NCBI RefSeq assembly: GCF_000687475.1
Contig: NC_057317.1
Span: 744,001-808,000, forward strand
Source of the DNA: Ustilaginoidea virens
Lineage: Eukaryota > Ascomycota > Sordariomycetes > Hypocreales > Clavicipitaceae
DNA length: 64,000 nt
Reading direction: 5' to 3'
The notes under the pieces are model-generated. The model was not told where the DNA came from, made no database searches, and saw only the letters and a list, made by a program, of their open reading frames with translations. The translations under genes and the position numbers were made by a program. This document shows positions 34,044-44,694 of this stretch, piece by piece; the stretch's first letter is position 1; each line of letters starts with the position of its first letter.

Positions 34044-35312
34044 ATGTTCAACGCTCTCAACCGCTTCATGTCCCGTCTGGACGGCGACCAAACCCCGCGG
34101 CGAAACGAGCAAGGATCCTTTGGCTTCCAGGTCCTTCGCAACACGAACCTCGAATTAGCCATAGAGCCTTGGTTCGACTATATTGTCGGAATCAATGGAC
34201 GTCCAATTGTAAGTGCTGATGACAGCCACAGTCCCCAAGTCGATCCGGGCTGCTCATCTGCCATTACCGCCTGCCACAACCATACGTCAAGCTTCCAAAT
34301 TCACCTCCCCCCCCCCCCCCCCCCCCCTTCCCCGCTGACTGCTTTCTCGGCCTCTGACACAGGAAGATGCCAACCCCTCCCTCTTCGCACAAGAAGTCCG
34401 CAACTGCTCCGGCGGCACAGTATCTCTCGGGTTATGGAACGCAAAGGTAAAGACGACACCAAAATATCAGCTCCCTGCCCCGAGCCCCTTGGGCGAGTTG
34501 GTATACGTTGGATCCTCCTTTGGCTGACCTTGGGGTGACCCTTCGCTCCGCAGGGCCAACGTACGCGGGAGATGCACATTTCCGTGCCCCCAGACACTGC
34601 GTCCCTCGGGCTCACACTGCAACACTCCCCAATTGCGCTCGCCGCCAACATCTGGCACGTCCTGGACGTCGCAGCCAGGTCTCCAGCCGACCAAGGCGGC
34701 CTTCTCCCGTACAGCGACTACATCCTGGGCAGCCCTGAGGGCTCGCTACATGGCGAGGGCGCCTTGGGTGAGTTGGTCGAGGATCACATCGGCAGACCGC
34801 TGCGGCTGTTTGTCTACAACAACGAATACAACGTGACCAGAGAGGTCACCATACATCCCAGCCGGGATTGGGGTGGTGAGGGAGCTCTGGGGTGTGTTCT
34901 GGGCTACGGCGCGCTGCACCGCCTGCCTGCACCTCTGAGCGAGCCTGTTGATGCGCCCGGGGAAACCATGTTTGATGGAGATGTTGGCGACAAGTCAGGA
35001 AGCGCCGCGTTTGTGCCGGCGTTCGAATCTGGTTCCCAAGCTGCAGCCTCGACAACACCCCCACCAGGAGGTGAATACGTTGTTCCAGCTCAAATGGTCG
35101 GGCTGGACCCTGTGGCGGCTCCGCCGCGACCTGCCGCCAAGAAGAAGGACAGACAGCGCGGTGCCAACAACTTTATGGATGACTATTTCAAGGAGCAGGA
35201 ACAGAAGAGCAGGGACTTGGACAAGGCCCCGTCGAGTAAGTCATCGGGTGCGCCACCGCCGCCGCCAAAAGCAGGTGGTCCTCCAAAAGCCGAATCCAGC
35301 ACCGAACAGTAA
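34044..35312 (+). CDS. GRH1: GRASP-family Golgi reassembly-stacking protein (Grh1-like)
   Basis: Peripheral Golgi/ER-exit-site protein involved in COPII traffic and unconventional secretion. Three exons (34044-34208, 34363-34446, 34554-35312) encode 335 residues. Two PDZ-like GRASP repeats fill residues 14-210: GFQVLRNTNLELAIEPWFDYIVGINGRPI in repeat 1, and HVLDVAARSPADQGGLLPYSDYILG in repeat 2. A Pro/Gly/Ser-rich tail follows, with a short charged segment (NNFMDDYFKEQEQKSRDLDK). The N-terminus MFNALNRFMSRL lacks the myristoylated Gly2 of animal GRASPs but could form an amphipathic helix, as in yeast Grh1. Intron 1 contains C21 (34307-34327) as its polypyrimidine tract. Confidence 0.92.
34307..34327. 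repeat. C21 homopolymer inside GRASP intron 1
   Basis: Twenty-one consecutive C about 35 bases before the inferred 3' splice site (ACACAG|GAAGATG, exon from 34363). Confidence 0.9.
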
Positions 35313-35565
35313 AGGTGCATGCATCATCACGGGGAAGAGTTTTCGATGCGTGATGCCACCACCTTGGGCACGGAGAATCCCATTGTTTCCCCCATATTGT
35401 CTGTTCGAGTTGACCATTGCTTGTCTCGAGGTCCAGGCATGTCGGGGAAACGCACTACTTTATTGTACAATTATTATTTTTGATCGCATGCTACCAGCCC
35501 CCAGTTCCACCTCTGGATTCTTGAAGTTCCGGGTTGAAACTCTCCGCCTCGCACCGTAAATTTTT

Positions 35566-36289
35566 TTAGTTGATGAAGTTGACGCAGAAGAAATGCAATA
35601 TGAGGCTGCACACCACAAAATCCGCAAAAGCTCTACGTATCTAGTCGTTAGCCCTCCCGTGCATGCGTAGACTTTCTCCGTACTGTGGCCAGGGTCTTGG
35701 GCAGTTGTCTTTTACCTTTCGGGAGAAATGGATGGAAAATCACTCTTGTTCGCAGCAGTCGTCTGTATCCGCAAGGAAACTGATCCGCACTCCCATGTTA
35801 GCCCTCTGCCGCTGTCGTGATAAAGTCTCTGGAGCCAAGTCCAAGCCGGCAAACGAAACGTACCCGTCAAGACGAATTGGCCGACAGTGGCACCGAAACC
35901 TGCGAGGAAGGCGTTGAAGGGCTACATGCATGGAGAAGTCTGATCAGAGGAAGCTCCTAGTTTTCCACACGAGCGCGTAGGGGATGGGCGTGCGAGGCTG
36001 GAGACGACGGAAAACATACGTAGTTGCCTGCGAGGATGCAGTACAGGAACTGCAAGCCACCAGCAGCGACGAGAAAGAGGAGAAAGGCGTCAATCAGCTT
36101 TGTCCGCTGAGGCGTCTCCTTCATATAGTACTGGTAGATGTTGAGCAGCACGTCATCCCAATTTGCCCGTCCGCTCTTTGTGGCCGATGATTTGGCTGCG
36201 AGAGGCGCCGCGGCGGGAGCTGCATCCTGGTGAGCTGCGAGGGCGGGAGTCGGAGTCAAGGGACGATCGCGATTCTTCTTGGGAGCCAT
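35566..36289 (-). CDS. OST2: Oligosaccharyltransferase subunit Ost2/DAD1
   Basis: Small integral membrane subunit of the ER oligosaccharyltransferase that N-glycosylates nascent proteins. Four exons (36020-36289, 35864-35921, 35716-35779, 35566-35632) encode 152 residues. Conserved segments are KETPQRTKLIDAFLLF, LQFLYCILAGNYPFNAF, LAGFGATVGQFVLTVSLRIQ and the terminal LILHFFCVNFIN, with three hydrophobic spans. The N-terminal 40 residues are Ala/Pro-rich and not conserved. Only exon 1 is visible as a long open frame; the other exons are 58-67 nt and were found by frame and family matching. The gene is divergent from the TMEM14 gene. Confidence 0.93.
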
Positions 36290-36941
36290 GCTGGGATGGT
36301 TGTCGCTTTACCGGAAAAAGAAGAGCAGCAGATTCTGCATGAGGGAAAACGCCGAAACAAGCGATGGCGGCGTGTTGTGTGCCAGCGCCGCTCTTATTCT
36401 GCAGCTTTGGCTTTGAGAGCTGGTGGTCAGAGGTTCCAAGGTCTGAGGTCTGACCTAGCGAGTTGTTGCCCTGATGGACTGGACACGAAACCTCCAGGAA
36501 GAAATAGTAGCTCTGATTGGTTGCGCGAGCCCCGGAGAAGATCGGACCCACCTACTACCTTAGGTAGGTAGCTACCTACCAGGTACCTAGGCACGGAGTA
36601 GATACCAGATGATGACGGCGAAGTGGCTCAGTCAATCAATGTCCAGACAACTCCCATCATTTCGCTCCCAGCTTGGCACAAGGGCGACTCCATTCCCATT
36701 AATCCTGCATTTGGGAGATTCTAATCCTCTTGGTACCCGAAGCTGACTCTATCTTACAAAATGGTACGTTTGTTTCACTGCACCGTCATAAGTTGCGCTT
36801 GTGAAAGCTGCGTTGAGCAGCAGCAGGATGTGGCGGGCGGCAAACACTGTCTGTCCGACTTGCCCGTCTTGCGTCTCTATGCTGCGCGACGACGTAGCGG
36901 CGGAAATAAAGACGTGAATCCTTTCGCAGAGCGCGGGGTCA
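36290..36941. other. Divergent OST2/TMEM14 promoter and 5' leader
   Basis: Contains a GGTAGGTAGCTACCTACC palindromic cluster (36562-36590) next to a CACGGAGTA motif (36592). A possible ATG-only coding exon for the TMEM14 gene lies at 36761-36763, followed by a GTACGT donor. Confidence 0.6.
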
Positions 36942-37385
36942 ATGACGGATGCTGACACGGACCTGCAGCCGCAGCTCGAGAACTCTTCCTACCTGCTGGC
37001 TGCATTGACGGCCGGTGGTGGTATCATGGGTTACGTCAAAAGTCGATCAGTGCCTTCCCTCATCGCCGGAACTGCCGTCGGCGTACTCTGTATGTGCTGC
37101 TCCTCAACCTCGTACCCTAGGAAGCTCGTTCCCTCGATTATCTCTGGACGAAAATCATCATGTTGTTGAGCTGATTGATGTGTGGCATGGGCAGATGGAC
37201 TTGGCGGCTACCGCATCCAGAATCGGCAGCCTTACGGTGTTGAGCTGAGCCTCTTGGCCTCGGTTGTCCTGGGAGGATCAGCGATTCCACGAGCCATTCG
37301 TTTGCGAAAACCCGTGCCGGTTTTACTCAGTGCTCTGTCGGTCTTTGGCTTGGTCACCTTTGGCAAAGCTTATCAACAGAGGTAG
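36942..37385 (+). CDS. TMEM14/UPF0136 family small membrane protein
   Basis: Small four-span membrane protein, usually mitochondrial inner membrane; animal TMEM14C is linked to haem synthesis and the fungal role is unclear. Two exons (36942-37089, 37195-37385) encode 112 residues. Visible features are LLAALTAGGGIMGYVKSRSVPSLIAG, then the hallmark LYGLGGYRIQNRQPYGVE across the splice junction, and SAIPRAIRLRKPVPVLLS. The donor CTCT|GTATGT is joined to GGGCAG|ATGGAC. The start at 36942 may not be the first: ATG at 36761-36763 directly abuts GTACGT, and CGCAG|AGCGCGGGGTCA at 36930 would splice in frame and add M-SAGS. Confidence 0.87.
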
Positions 37386-37723
37386 AGAAGGCGGGCCGAG
37401 AGTAGGGTTGATGTAGGCTGTCATTTCTATACGAGGATCATCGCAGGCCCTCATGGGCGTATTGTACAAGGAAAAACACAAAGGGAATAAAATTAAAGAA
37501 AAAAAAATTTGGTCATCACAATACTGTCCCAGGTCCTGCTATCCCATCTTGCCGTCCCCAACTCCGGTAAATGATTGCGTACTTTGTAAAAAAAAAAAAA
37601 AAAAGGTTGCGCGAGGCTTTGGTTCGGCCGGGTCGGCGGAGATATCCATCATGTGCCCACGGGACAAGATCAACGCCAACCAGACGCTTCTTCTCAGTGT
37701 GCCGATGTTGCTGGGCTTTTGCG

Positions 37724-38078
37724 TCACAGTCCAAGCGCTTTCTGCTCCTCCTTGATCTTGTCTCGCTTCGCCTTGGCCGCCTGCCGATTCTCAGCCTGCA
37801 GCTTCCCCCGTTCGGTTTTGAGGCACCGGTTGACTTGTTGCTTTACGTCGTTGCAGCCGCCAGTGGCCTTGTGCATGAAACCCCTGTTGTGGCATTCTTC
37901 AAGCGCGGCAATGATGTCCTCACAAGCTGTAATGTATCCCCGTCAGCGGACCTTGTCCCATTCGTTTCTTGCCCTTGTTCCTCGCTGCCTTCCACTGCTT
38001 TGGTCTCGGATGACGCAAGGTCAAGAGGGTTTTGGCCGTTGTACCTAGCGCGTTTTTGGTATGCAGATGCGGATGCAT
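37724..38078 (-). CDS. CMC2: Mitochondrial twin CX9C protein Cmc2 (COX assembly)
   Basis: Intermembrane-space protein needed for cytochrome c oxidase biogenesis, imported by the Mia40 relay. Two exons (38045-38078, 37724-37926) encode 78 residues. The N-terminus MHPHLHTK is characteristic of the family. The two motifs [11 protein letters not shown] and [11 protein letters not shown] each have exactly nine residues between cysteines. A Lys/Glu-rich helical tail follows ([23 protein letters not shown]). The short first exon (34 nt) ends CTAG|GTACAA, and the junction gives HTKNALACEDII. The gene is divergent from prefoldin subunit 2 and convergent with the TMEM14 gene. Confidence 0.92.
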
Positions 38079-38216
38079 TTTGCATTGTCTGTGCCCGGTG
38101 CGGACGAAGCGAGGACATGGAAATCTGGTGGGCGCCGGATGGGTTCGTCGTTCTGCTGAAGTGCAAGTTGTGTGGTTTTGCAGAGGCGAGTCTACCCTGG
38201 TTGGTTGCAGCCAACC

Positions 38217-38261
38217 ACAGCACAGCACAGCACAGCGCAGCACAGCGCAGCACAGCACAGC
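38217..38261. repeat. (CACAG)n pentanucleotide repeat
   Basis: Nine CACAG/CGCAG units in the CMC2/prefoldin divergent promoter region (38079-38503), which otherwise shows no gene. Confidence 0.9.
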
Positions 38262-38503
38262 GGTGGCGCTGGTGGGTTCGATTTTCAATTTCGTCACGTC
38301 ATGTCTGGTTGCGTTGCGTTGCGTTGCGGAAGCCAGCAAGCTGTGGGAATTGTTTTAGTTATAGATGGACTTGCCGAACATCCCTAATCCATAAGTTACG
38401 ATATTTACCCGACCTGCCGTGTTTGAGGTCATACAGCGCTTGACGAAGCAGTTTACGACGCAACGCAAATCATCCCAACCTTTGGGACCTCGCCTCAAAC
38501 ATC

Positions 38504-39227
38504 ATGTCTGCACAAGCGGCGGCCGCTCAGGCACCAGGCAAGAAGCAGCAAGGTAACGTTTGCCCGCTACGTTGCTCATTAAGAAACGAAAAGAAAAGAA
38601 AAGAAAAAAGAAAAAGAAAAACCCCGTGGCGCCCGTCATCCTGCCGTTCGATCGATGCTGACAAAACGCCGGCGAAAGACCTCCAAACCGCGTATTCAAA
38701 TTACAAAACCACATTGCAGCAAATGGCGCAGAAGATCGGGGACATTGAGCAAGAAGCTGAAGAACACAAGTTCGTTGCCCGTAACCTACACCGACTCTCC
38801 CTTTTATGCCCCGTCCTTTTCCTCCTTTTCTCCTCTTGGACAGATCTGGCCTCTTCTTCCACCGCTCGAGCGGCGCCTGTCCCAGTTCTAACAGATTGAA
38901 CGCAAGGCTGGTTCTGGAGACCCTGGAGCCTCTGTCGGCAGATCGCAAGTGTTTTCGGCTCATCAACGGCATTCTCGTGGAGAGGACGGTCCGGGATGTG
39001 GTTCCCGCACTGAAGACGAACCAAGATGGTCTGAAGAAGGTGCTGGACGACCTTGTGAAGCAGTACAAGACCAAGCAGGATGAACTGGACAAGTGGAAGG
39101 TTTGTTTGTAGTTGCCCCCCGGCCCCCTGCTCGGGAGTGTGTGTTCTCGAGGTGACTTGGGGGGTTTGCGGCAGATGCTAACTCTTCCTGAAAGAAGGAG
39201 AACAATGTGCAAGTGGTGCAGCAATGA
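38504..39227 (+). CDS. Prefoldin subunit 2
   Basis: Beta-type subunit of the cytosolic prefoldin hexamer that delivers actin and tubulin to the CCT chaperonin. Four exons (38504-38552, 38679-38769, 38907-39099, 39195-39227) encode 121 residues, the normal length. Two long coiled-coil helices flank the beta hairpin: DLQTAYSNYKTTLQQMAQKI, then DRKCFRLINGILVERTVRDV, then a C-terminal helix ending in DKWKKENNVQVVQQ. The junctions QQ|DLQ, EEHK|LVLETLEPL and WK|KENN all restore the family sequence. The last coding exon is only 33 nt. Confidence 0.93.
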
Positions 39228-39401
39228 CCGAGGTTGGGACAAGCCGAAACCAAGACGAGCCAGGAAGAGATGGCATCATGCGCTCGGAAGTCGGCAACCA
39301 AGCCTGGGAAAGCGGAATGCAATGATTTTCTTTTCTCGAGTTCCTTGGCTGTAGGAACCGAATGCCTGGTGGGCAAAGTCTCCTAAATTCCGGCAACTTC
39401 T

Positions 39402-39452
39402 CCAGGCCCTGATGCAAACCAGGCCCTGATGCAAACCAGGCCCTGATGCGAA
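39402..39452. repeat. 17-bp minisatellite, 3 copies
   Basis: CCAGGCCCTGATGCAAA occurs at 39402, 39419 and 39436; the last copy has one change. Confidence 0.92.
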
Positions 39453-42007
39453 AGTAAATTTGTTCTTCTTCTTCTTCTTTTTTTTTTTTTTGCGGCCTCT
39501 CAGTACGGAGTACTTCGCACCAGATATGAACCTGATTACGCACAAGCCTTGAACACCATCAAACAAACACTTATACGGGCAACCCACCATTTAATGGCGA
39601 GCTGATGACAATATCTTGAAATTGCATCTCATGCTCGGAACGTGGCCGGAATATGCAAGGGAATTACCCGGCATGGTGTATTGCCAGCACATCCATCCAT
39701 CCGTCCTTCCACCCACCCTCTCACCAGCTACGCTTTCACGCTTCTGCACGCTCACCCACAGAAAACACAAGAGGGAAAAGGGGGGGAGAAGAAGCAGAGA
39801 AAGAACAATCAGATTTCAAGAGCTTGTTTCTCAGCTTCCGCTGATCGCATACAGCCAGATGCCCAACGCCAGCCCCTTTTCAGCCCATCCTGTATACGCA
39901 ACTGCATATTACATTTACCTTGGGTACCTGGTATATACACCGGCGGCTGGGGCAAAAAAAAAAGTCACACGTTGTCGACTGTGATCATTCAACGCCGCAA
40001 GCCACTTATTCGCATGCATGATAAGGAACATGTCTGATGTGGCGGAGTACCGTTGCTCTTCTGACTGCGAATAACGGGATTCCAAGCTTCTCTGTGCAGC
40101 TACTTCCTTGACAAGTACGCTGCCATTTGATGGGCTTCGACAAGCAACTACTGTATACGTTGGTAAAGCCGGAGTCGTGGACTCGGGTCGCTTCCCGCTC
40201 GTTTTCCTGCTTTTTGTCTCGTGTCAAATTGTCCCTTCATCGTCGCCTCAACATGCAAGTATGTCATGTCAGCTGCCTCGTGCATAATGAGAACTCAACA
40301 TCCAGCATTAATCAAGTAAAGCGCAGTCGCCCCCATGTTTCTCCCTTTGCGTTGCCACGTCATCCTCAACGACCGCTTTTTGGCAGGTATTATAACTACC
40401 GTGCAACGTACAAGGAGGCGCGGATGCGCCGAGTCCTTGGGCTTAGGCACCCAAGTGATGACATCATTATCTGAGAGCAAAGTGCCCCAGATGGTCCTGG
40501 GATACAGATGCTAGAATGAGCAATGCTTTGAATGCCCCTTCCAAAGCCTCCGTCCGCCTTGCTGTTCTGTGCCGAGGGCGCATGGGCGGTGACTTGGGAC
40601 ACTGTGGTTTGCTTCAGCAAGCATCGAAACCGCCTACTATTCTCTCTCCTCGTCATGTTGACCTCGTTGGCGGGCATTTTATCAGCCGCAAGCAGCTGCT
40701 CGGTGGTTTCTAGAGGTTTCAATTCTAGGCGCTTCCCGTCATGAGTTTTTGCGACTGGCAAGAGGGTCGGTCGACAAGGGAAAGACAGCATGGCGCGGCT
40801 GCGGGTTTAAAATGATGCCGCAGTTTCACGAGGCATCAGATTCGTGATATCTGGCACTGTTGGAACAGCTGGGAACTGTGCAAGAAGGAGGATAGCTTAT
40901 GCTATAAATATGATGTTGACGGGGCATTTCCGAAATGAGCGCCGTCTTGTCCGTGCAGGGTGGTCAATACCACAGTATACGGAGTACAACACTCGATGGT
41001 TCCAACTCAGGCTGTGATGGCTGTGACGGAGAGGCTGCACGTCGTTGGAGTCGGGAGGGGACGATTGTGAGGATGGGGGTACGTTGGCCGTTCTTGATGC
41101 AATTGCCATGTACACGCCCATGCATGCAGCGAGCTTCAACGTGGGCTTGATTTGTGACAAGGGAGCGAACGAGCTTGTCGGATGGCCATGGCTACAAAGT
41201 ACTGCCCAACCATTGGGCGTAACGAGTCTAACGACGCTTTGCGTCCCGAGACGGCTGCAGGATGGGCCTCTTGCACCGGCCTTTCAGGCTGCGGTTCCTG
41301 AATCCTGACCAGGCCCGATGCTCTGGGCAGGCATGCCTTGATTGGCAGGGGGCGCAGAATCCAGATGCTGCTCAAACAAGTGAAGACAACATGGCCCGGG
41401 CGATGAATGGAAATAGGCCTCCCCCAAGAAGGTTGGGTCGAAGTCTGTCTGTATTAGTTCAGGTACGGAGCAGGTACTGCAAGAGTTGGTGACGGCCGAA
41501 ATTAGACGCCAGGCCAGACATGCTCGGTGACGCAGCAGACAATGTCGTTGGGCTCGTGTTGGCTTTCGACTCTTTGAGCAGCGATGCCCTACCCTGCTCG
41601 GTCGGTACTGTACATGACGATGCGCGGTAGAGAGCAGGTTCTGCAGGTTCTGGTCTACAAGATCCGACGCACACCGCCGGCCTTTGAGCCGGCCCTTGGT
41701 TCTGCAACATGTGCAAAGAGCGAAAGATGGACAAGGGGAAAAAGAAAAAGAAGCACTGGGGACATGAAAATAAAGGCTCGCCAAATCCCAGCCCACAAGC
41801 AATTGCGGGGGAAGACAGAAGAAGTCTTGCTGCTCGTGCTTACCACGGCGAATGCCTGCCGTGCCGGAGATTACAAATCCATGGAGCTGGGCGTGCCCTG
41901 ACTCGGCATTGCCTCGCTCCTTCCTTCCCTCTGCTCTGTGCTGGGTTGTATTGATCATTGCTGCATCATGTTATGTACGGAGTAGCGCACTTCAAATATC
42001 AACTAGG

Positions 42008-42056
42008 AGTCTGGTAGGTACATGTAGTCTGGTAGGTACATGTAGTCTGGTAGGTA
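42008..42056. repeat. 18-bp minisatellite containing GGTAGGTA
   Basis: AGTCTGGTAGGTACATGT is repeated at 42008 and 42026, with a partial third copy from 42044. Confidence 0.92.
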
Positions 42057-42385
42057 AGCTGGTGCCTACTCAGGCACTCTGGGAGCTTGAATCAAGGCGG
42101 TCTATTTCTTCGATGCATTGGAACAGCCGGCAGCCAGGAGTCTCTTGAATGATCAATGTACATGAGTAGTAGTACGGTCGTATAGTGGTGCTGGCTTTTT
42201 TTGTGCGATGCTGCGATGCTGCGATGCTGCGATGGCGCTGTGCCCCCCCTCATTCAATTCAAAGGTCAAGCCGAGCAAGTGCCTGGCGGTCAAGAGGGAA
42301 GCCGGGGGGACAGGGACCTCTCAGAGGCTGGGGCTAGGCCGTGTTCAGCGGGGCCTTCCCCCCCCCCCACGGAGTAGGCTGGGCC

Positions 42386-42418
42386 GACCAGACCAGACCA
42401 GACCAGACCAGACCAGAC
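42386..42418. repeat. (GACCA)n pentanucleotide repeat
   Basis: Six to seven GACCA units, ten bases downstream of a CACGGAGTA motif. Confidence 0.92.
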
Positions 42419-42703
42419 TTTAAGTATTTACCTACCTATTTATTACATATCATGTACATGCACATGGTGCCAGGCTGCCGCAACGCAACGCAACCTCTTG
42501 CTTTTCGGAAAAATCCCTAGCCTCGTCAGCCTTCTTCGCTCCTGCAAACAACAAATCAAATAACCAGAAAACATCAGCGGCCCACCAGCGCCAGCCATCA
42601 ACTGCTATGCATGATAGCTGCCACCGTCACGGAACAGACCGACCAGACGCCTCCGCTTCCCTCGTGTAAGAAACAACATTGCCGTTGCTCGGGTAGTGGT
42701 CCG

Positions 42704-42739
42704 GGTAGGTGTCCTGGTAGGTGTCCTGGTAGGTGTCCT
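42704..42739. repeat. 12-bp minisatellite GGTAGGTGTCCT, 3 copies
   Basis: Three perfect copies upstream of HAP3. Confidence 0.9.
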
Positions 42740-43607
42740 TTCGACCCTAGCTGGTGAGCGGTCCGTCTCCTTTGTTGCTGCTAGTCATGCTCTCTCTTCC
42801 ACTTTTTGGTTTTTCTCTTGTTGCACCGCCGGTCGGCTCAGGTGGTCAGCTTCCTGGGCCTCTGGGTCCTGGACAGAAACGTCAACTTCAATGTTGCCTC
42901 GCGCCTTGTCCACCCGTGCAACATTCAACATGCAACATGCAACATGCAGCATGAACATGGCATGGCCTTTTGCCCCGTCGTCGTCTCTGCATCCTCGGAA
43001 AGGGGCTTGGCACCAGAAAAACTAGCTGCTCCATCGCTGCTCCATCGCTGCGCCGTAACTGCTCCTCCAGCCTTGGGCTTGGTGATGATGTGTGGACCGA
43101 GTCCGACTGACTGACGGTCCTGCGTCTCGTCTCGTCTCGCGCAGCTGCATAGTTGCGCACCCGTCTGCTTGGGTCGTCTGCTTCTCGTTTCTAACCTTGC
43201 ATTCCCACCTCACACGCCCCCCCCCTTCCCTTCTCTCTCCTCTCTTGCTGTGCCAGTGGCCCAGAGCCATTGTTTCCCAAACCCCGATCCCACGATACAC
43301 TCCCAATCACCCCTTCACCCACAGGCCTCACTGCCGCTATCCCGTCTTTGCCCCTCCCCCTTCTCCCCCAGGGCCAAGGCACTAGACCGCAAAAGTCATA
43401 TGCAACCGCAATTGTCCGTTGAACGTCACCATTGACGCACCTCTTGCAGCTAAACCGCAAAGATCAGCCCCAAACTACCCGAACCGCTCTCTGCCCTACT
43501 CCAACGTGGCCTCGGCCAGTCGGACGCGCAGAACTCCCTCAGACCCCGTCTGTACCAGCCCAAACACCTTTGGCACGGACGCTAGCAGCCGCTGCAGGTA
43601 GCCAAAT

Positions 43608-44694
43608 ATGTCGGACTCCCCCCAATCTCCTCCAAAGGATGTTGATCAAGGTGCACAGTCGCCAGACGACGAAGGACAAATGAACGACCATCAAGACCCA
43701 CACTCGGCTGGCGGCACTGCGGGTTATGAGTTCGAGGTAAAGGAGCAGGACAGATGGTTGCCTATAGCCAATGGTAGGTCTGCAATTTTTCCCTTCTCCA
43801 AGAGCTGTGTCTCGATTCGTGCCTGTAGCCTGTGGATAAGATCGCTCCATAAGCTTGCTCCTCTCGCCCTGCACCCTCTGTTGGCTACTCATGTCTCGAG
43901 ACTCACCTTGCGACCCATCTGGAACCTTTTGTTCACCCAAGCCAGATTGCAGCGATGAGCCCGATGCTAATATTCGGAACTTTGCCCCAGTCGCAAGAAT
44001 TATGAAAAACGCCTTGCCAGACAATGCCAAAATCGCCAAAGAGGCCAAAGAGTGTATGCAAGAGTGTGTAAGCGAGTTTATCTCCTTCATCACCAGTGAA
44101 GGTGAGTCGTGATCCATCTGCCTTCTTTTCTTGGCCCCCCTCCCCTCCACCCACCTGGCAAAGATTGCCAAAAAAAAAAAAAATTAAGAAAGATGTCATC
44201 AGTTTCCCCAATTTCCTGGGCGTCGGGTCTTTTCACACCTGTCATTTGTCTGTTTGCTGACATGATTCATTTACCTACCCTGTTAGCCTCCGAGAAGTGC
44301 CAACAGGAGAAGAGGAAAACGGTCAACGGTGAAGATATTCTCTTTGCAATGACCTCGCTTGGATTCGAGAATTATGCAGAAGCCCTGAAAGTCTACCTTT
44401 CAAAATACCGAGAAGTATGTCACCCGCGGCTCTTTATGAAGCTACCCTAGCCGTCTTGCCATACCAAGTAGACTACTGACGGCCTCGTAGCAACAAAATC
44501 AGTCTAACCGAGAGCGCGTCATGGAAAATTCCTGGGGCGGATCTATGCTGCCCGGAGAGAAAGGCGAATCCGCAACCGGGACGGACTTTGCGACTGGTGA
44601 AGGCTCGAGTACTGCCGAAGGAGGCGCCGATCCCAACTACATGTATGGGCAACATGCTGGTCACAACGGCGCTGCTGCGGGCGATGGCTATTGA
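43608..44694 (+). CDS. HAP3: CCAAT-binding factor subunit HapC/Hap3 (NF-YB)
   Basis: Histone-fold subunit of the CCAAT-binding complex, a global nuclear transcription factor. Four exons (43608-43773, 43991-44101, 44287-44414, 44491-44694) encode 202 residues. The histone fold (about 46-136) contains [40 protein letters not shown], and [22 protein letters not shown]. Cys77, Cys81 and Cys97 have the same spacing as the redox-sensing cysteines known in Aspergillus HapC. The acceptor at 43990 (CCCCAG|TCGC) is required; earlier AGs break the IAN-VARIM junction. The Gly/Ala-rich tail ends [13 protein letters not shown]. The disordered acidic N-terminus is variable in the family. Confidence 0.94.

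Larger units (their letters stand above)
39228..43607. other. 4.4 kb gene-free region between prefoldin 2 and HAP3
   Basis: Open frames are short, overlap on both strands and show no domain or splice-linked conservation. The region holds four TACGGAGTA-type motifs (39503, 40978, 41975, 42368) and several minisatellites. A pyrimidine-rich stretch at 43200-43380 precedes the HAP3 start and may be its promoter/leader. Confidence 0.6.

Noticed and set aside
37571..38443. 290-residue plus-strand frame over CMC2
   Set aside because: Antisense to the CMC2 exons and includes the CACAG repeat; the minus strand gives a perfect twin CX9C protein.
41284..41958. 224-residue minus-strand frame
   Set aside because: Composition unlike the real genes around it, multiple equally long frames on the other strand, no recognisable family.
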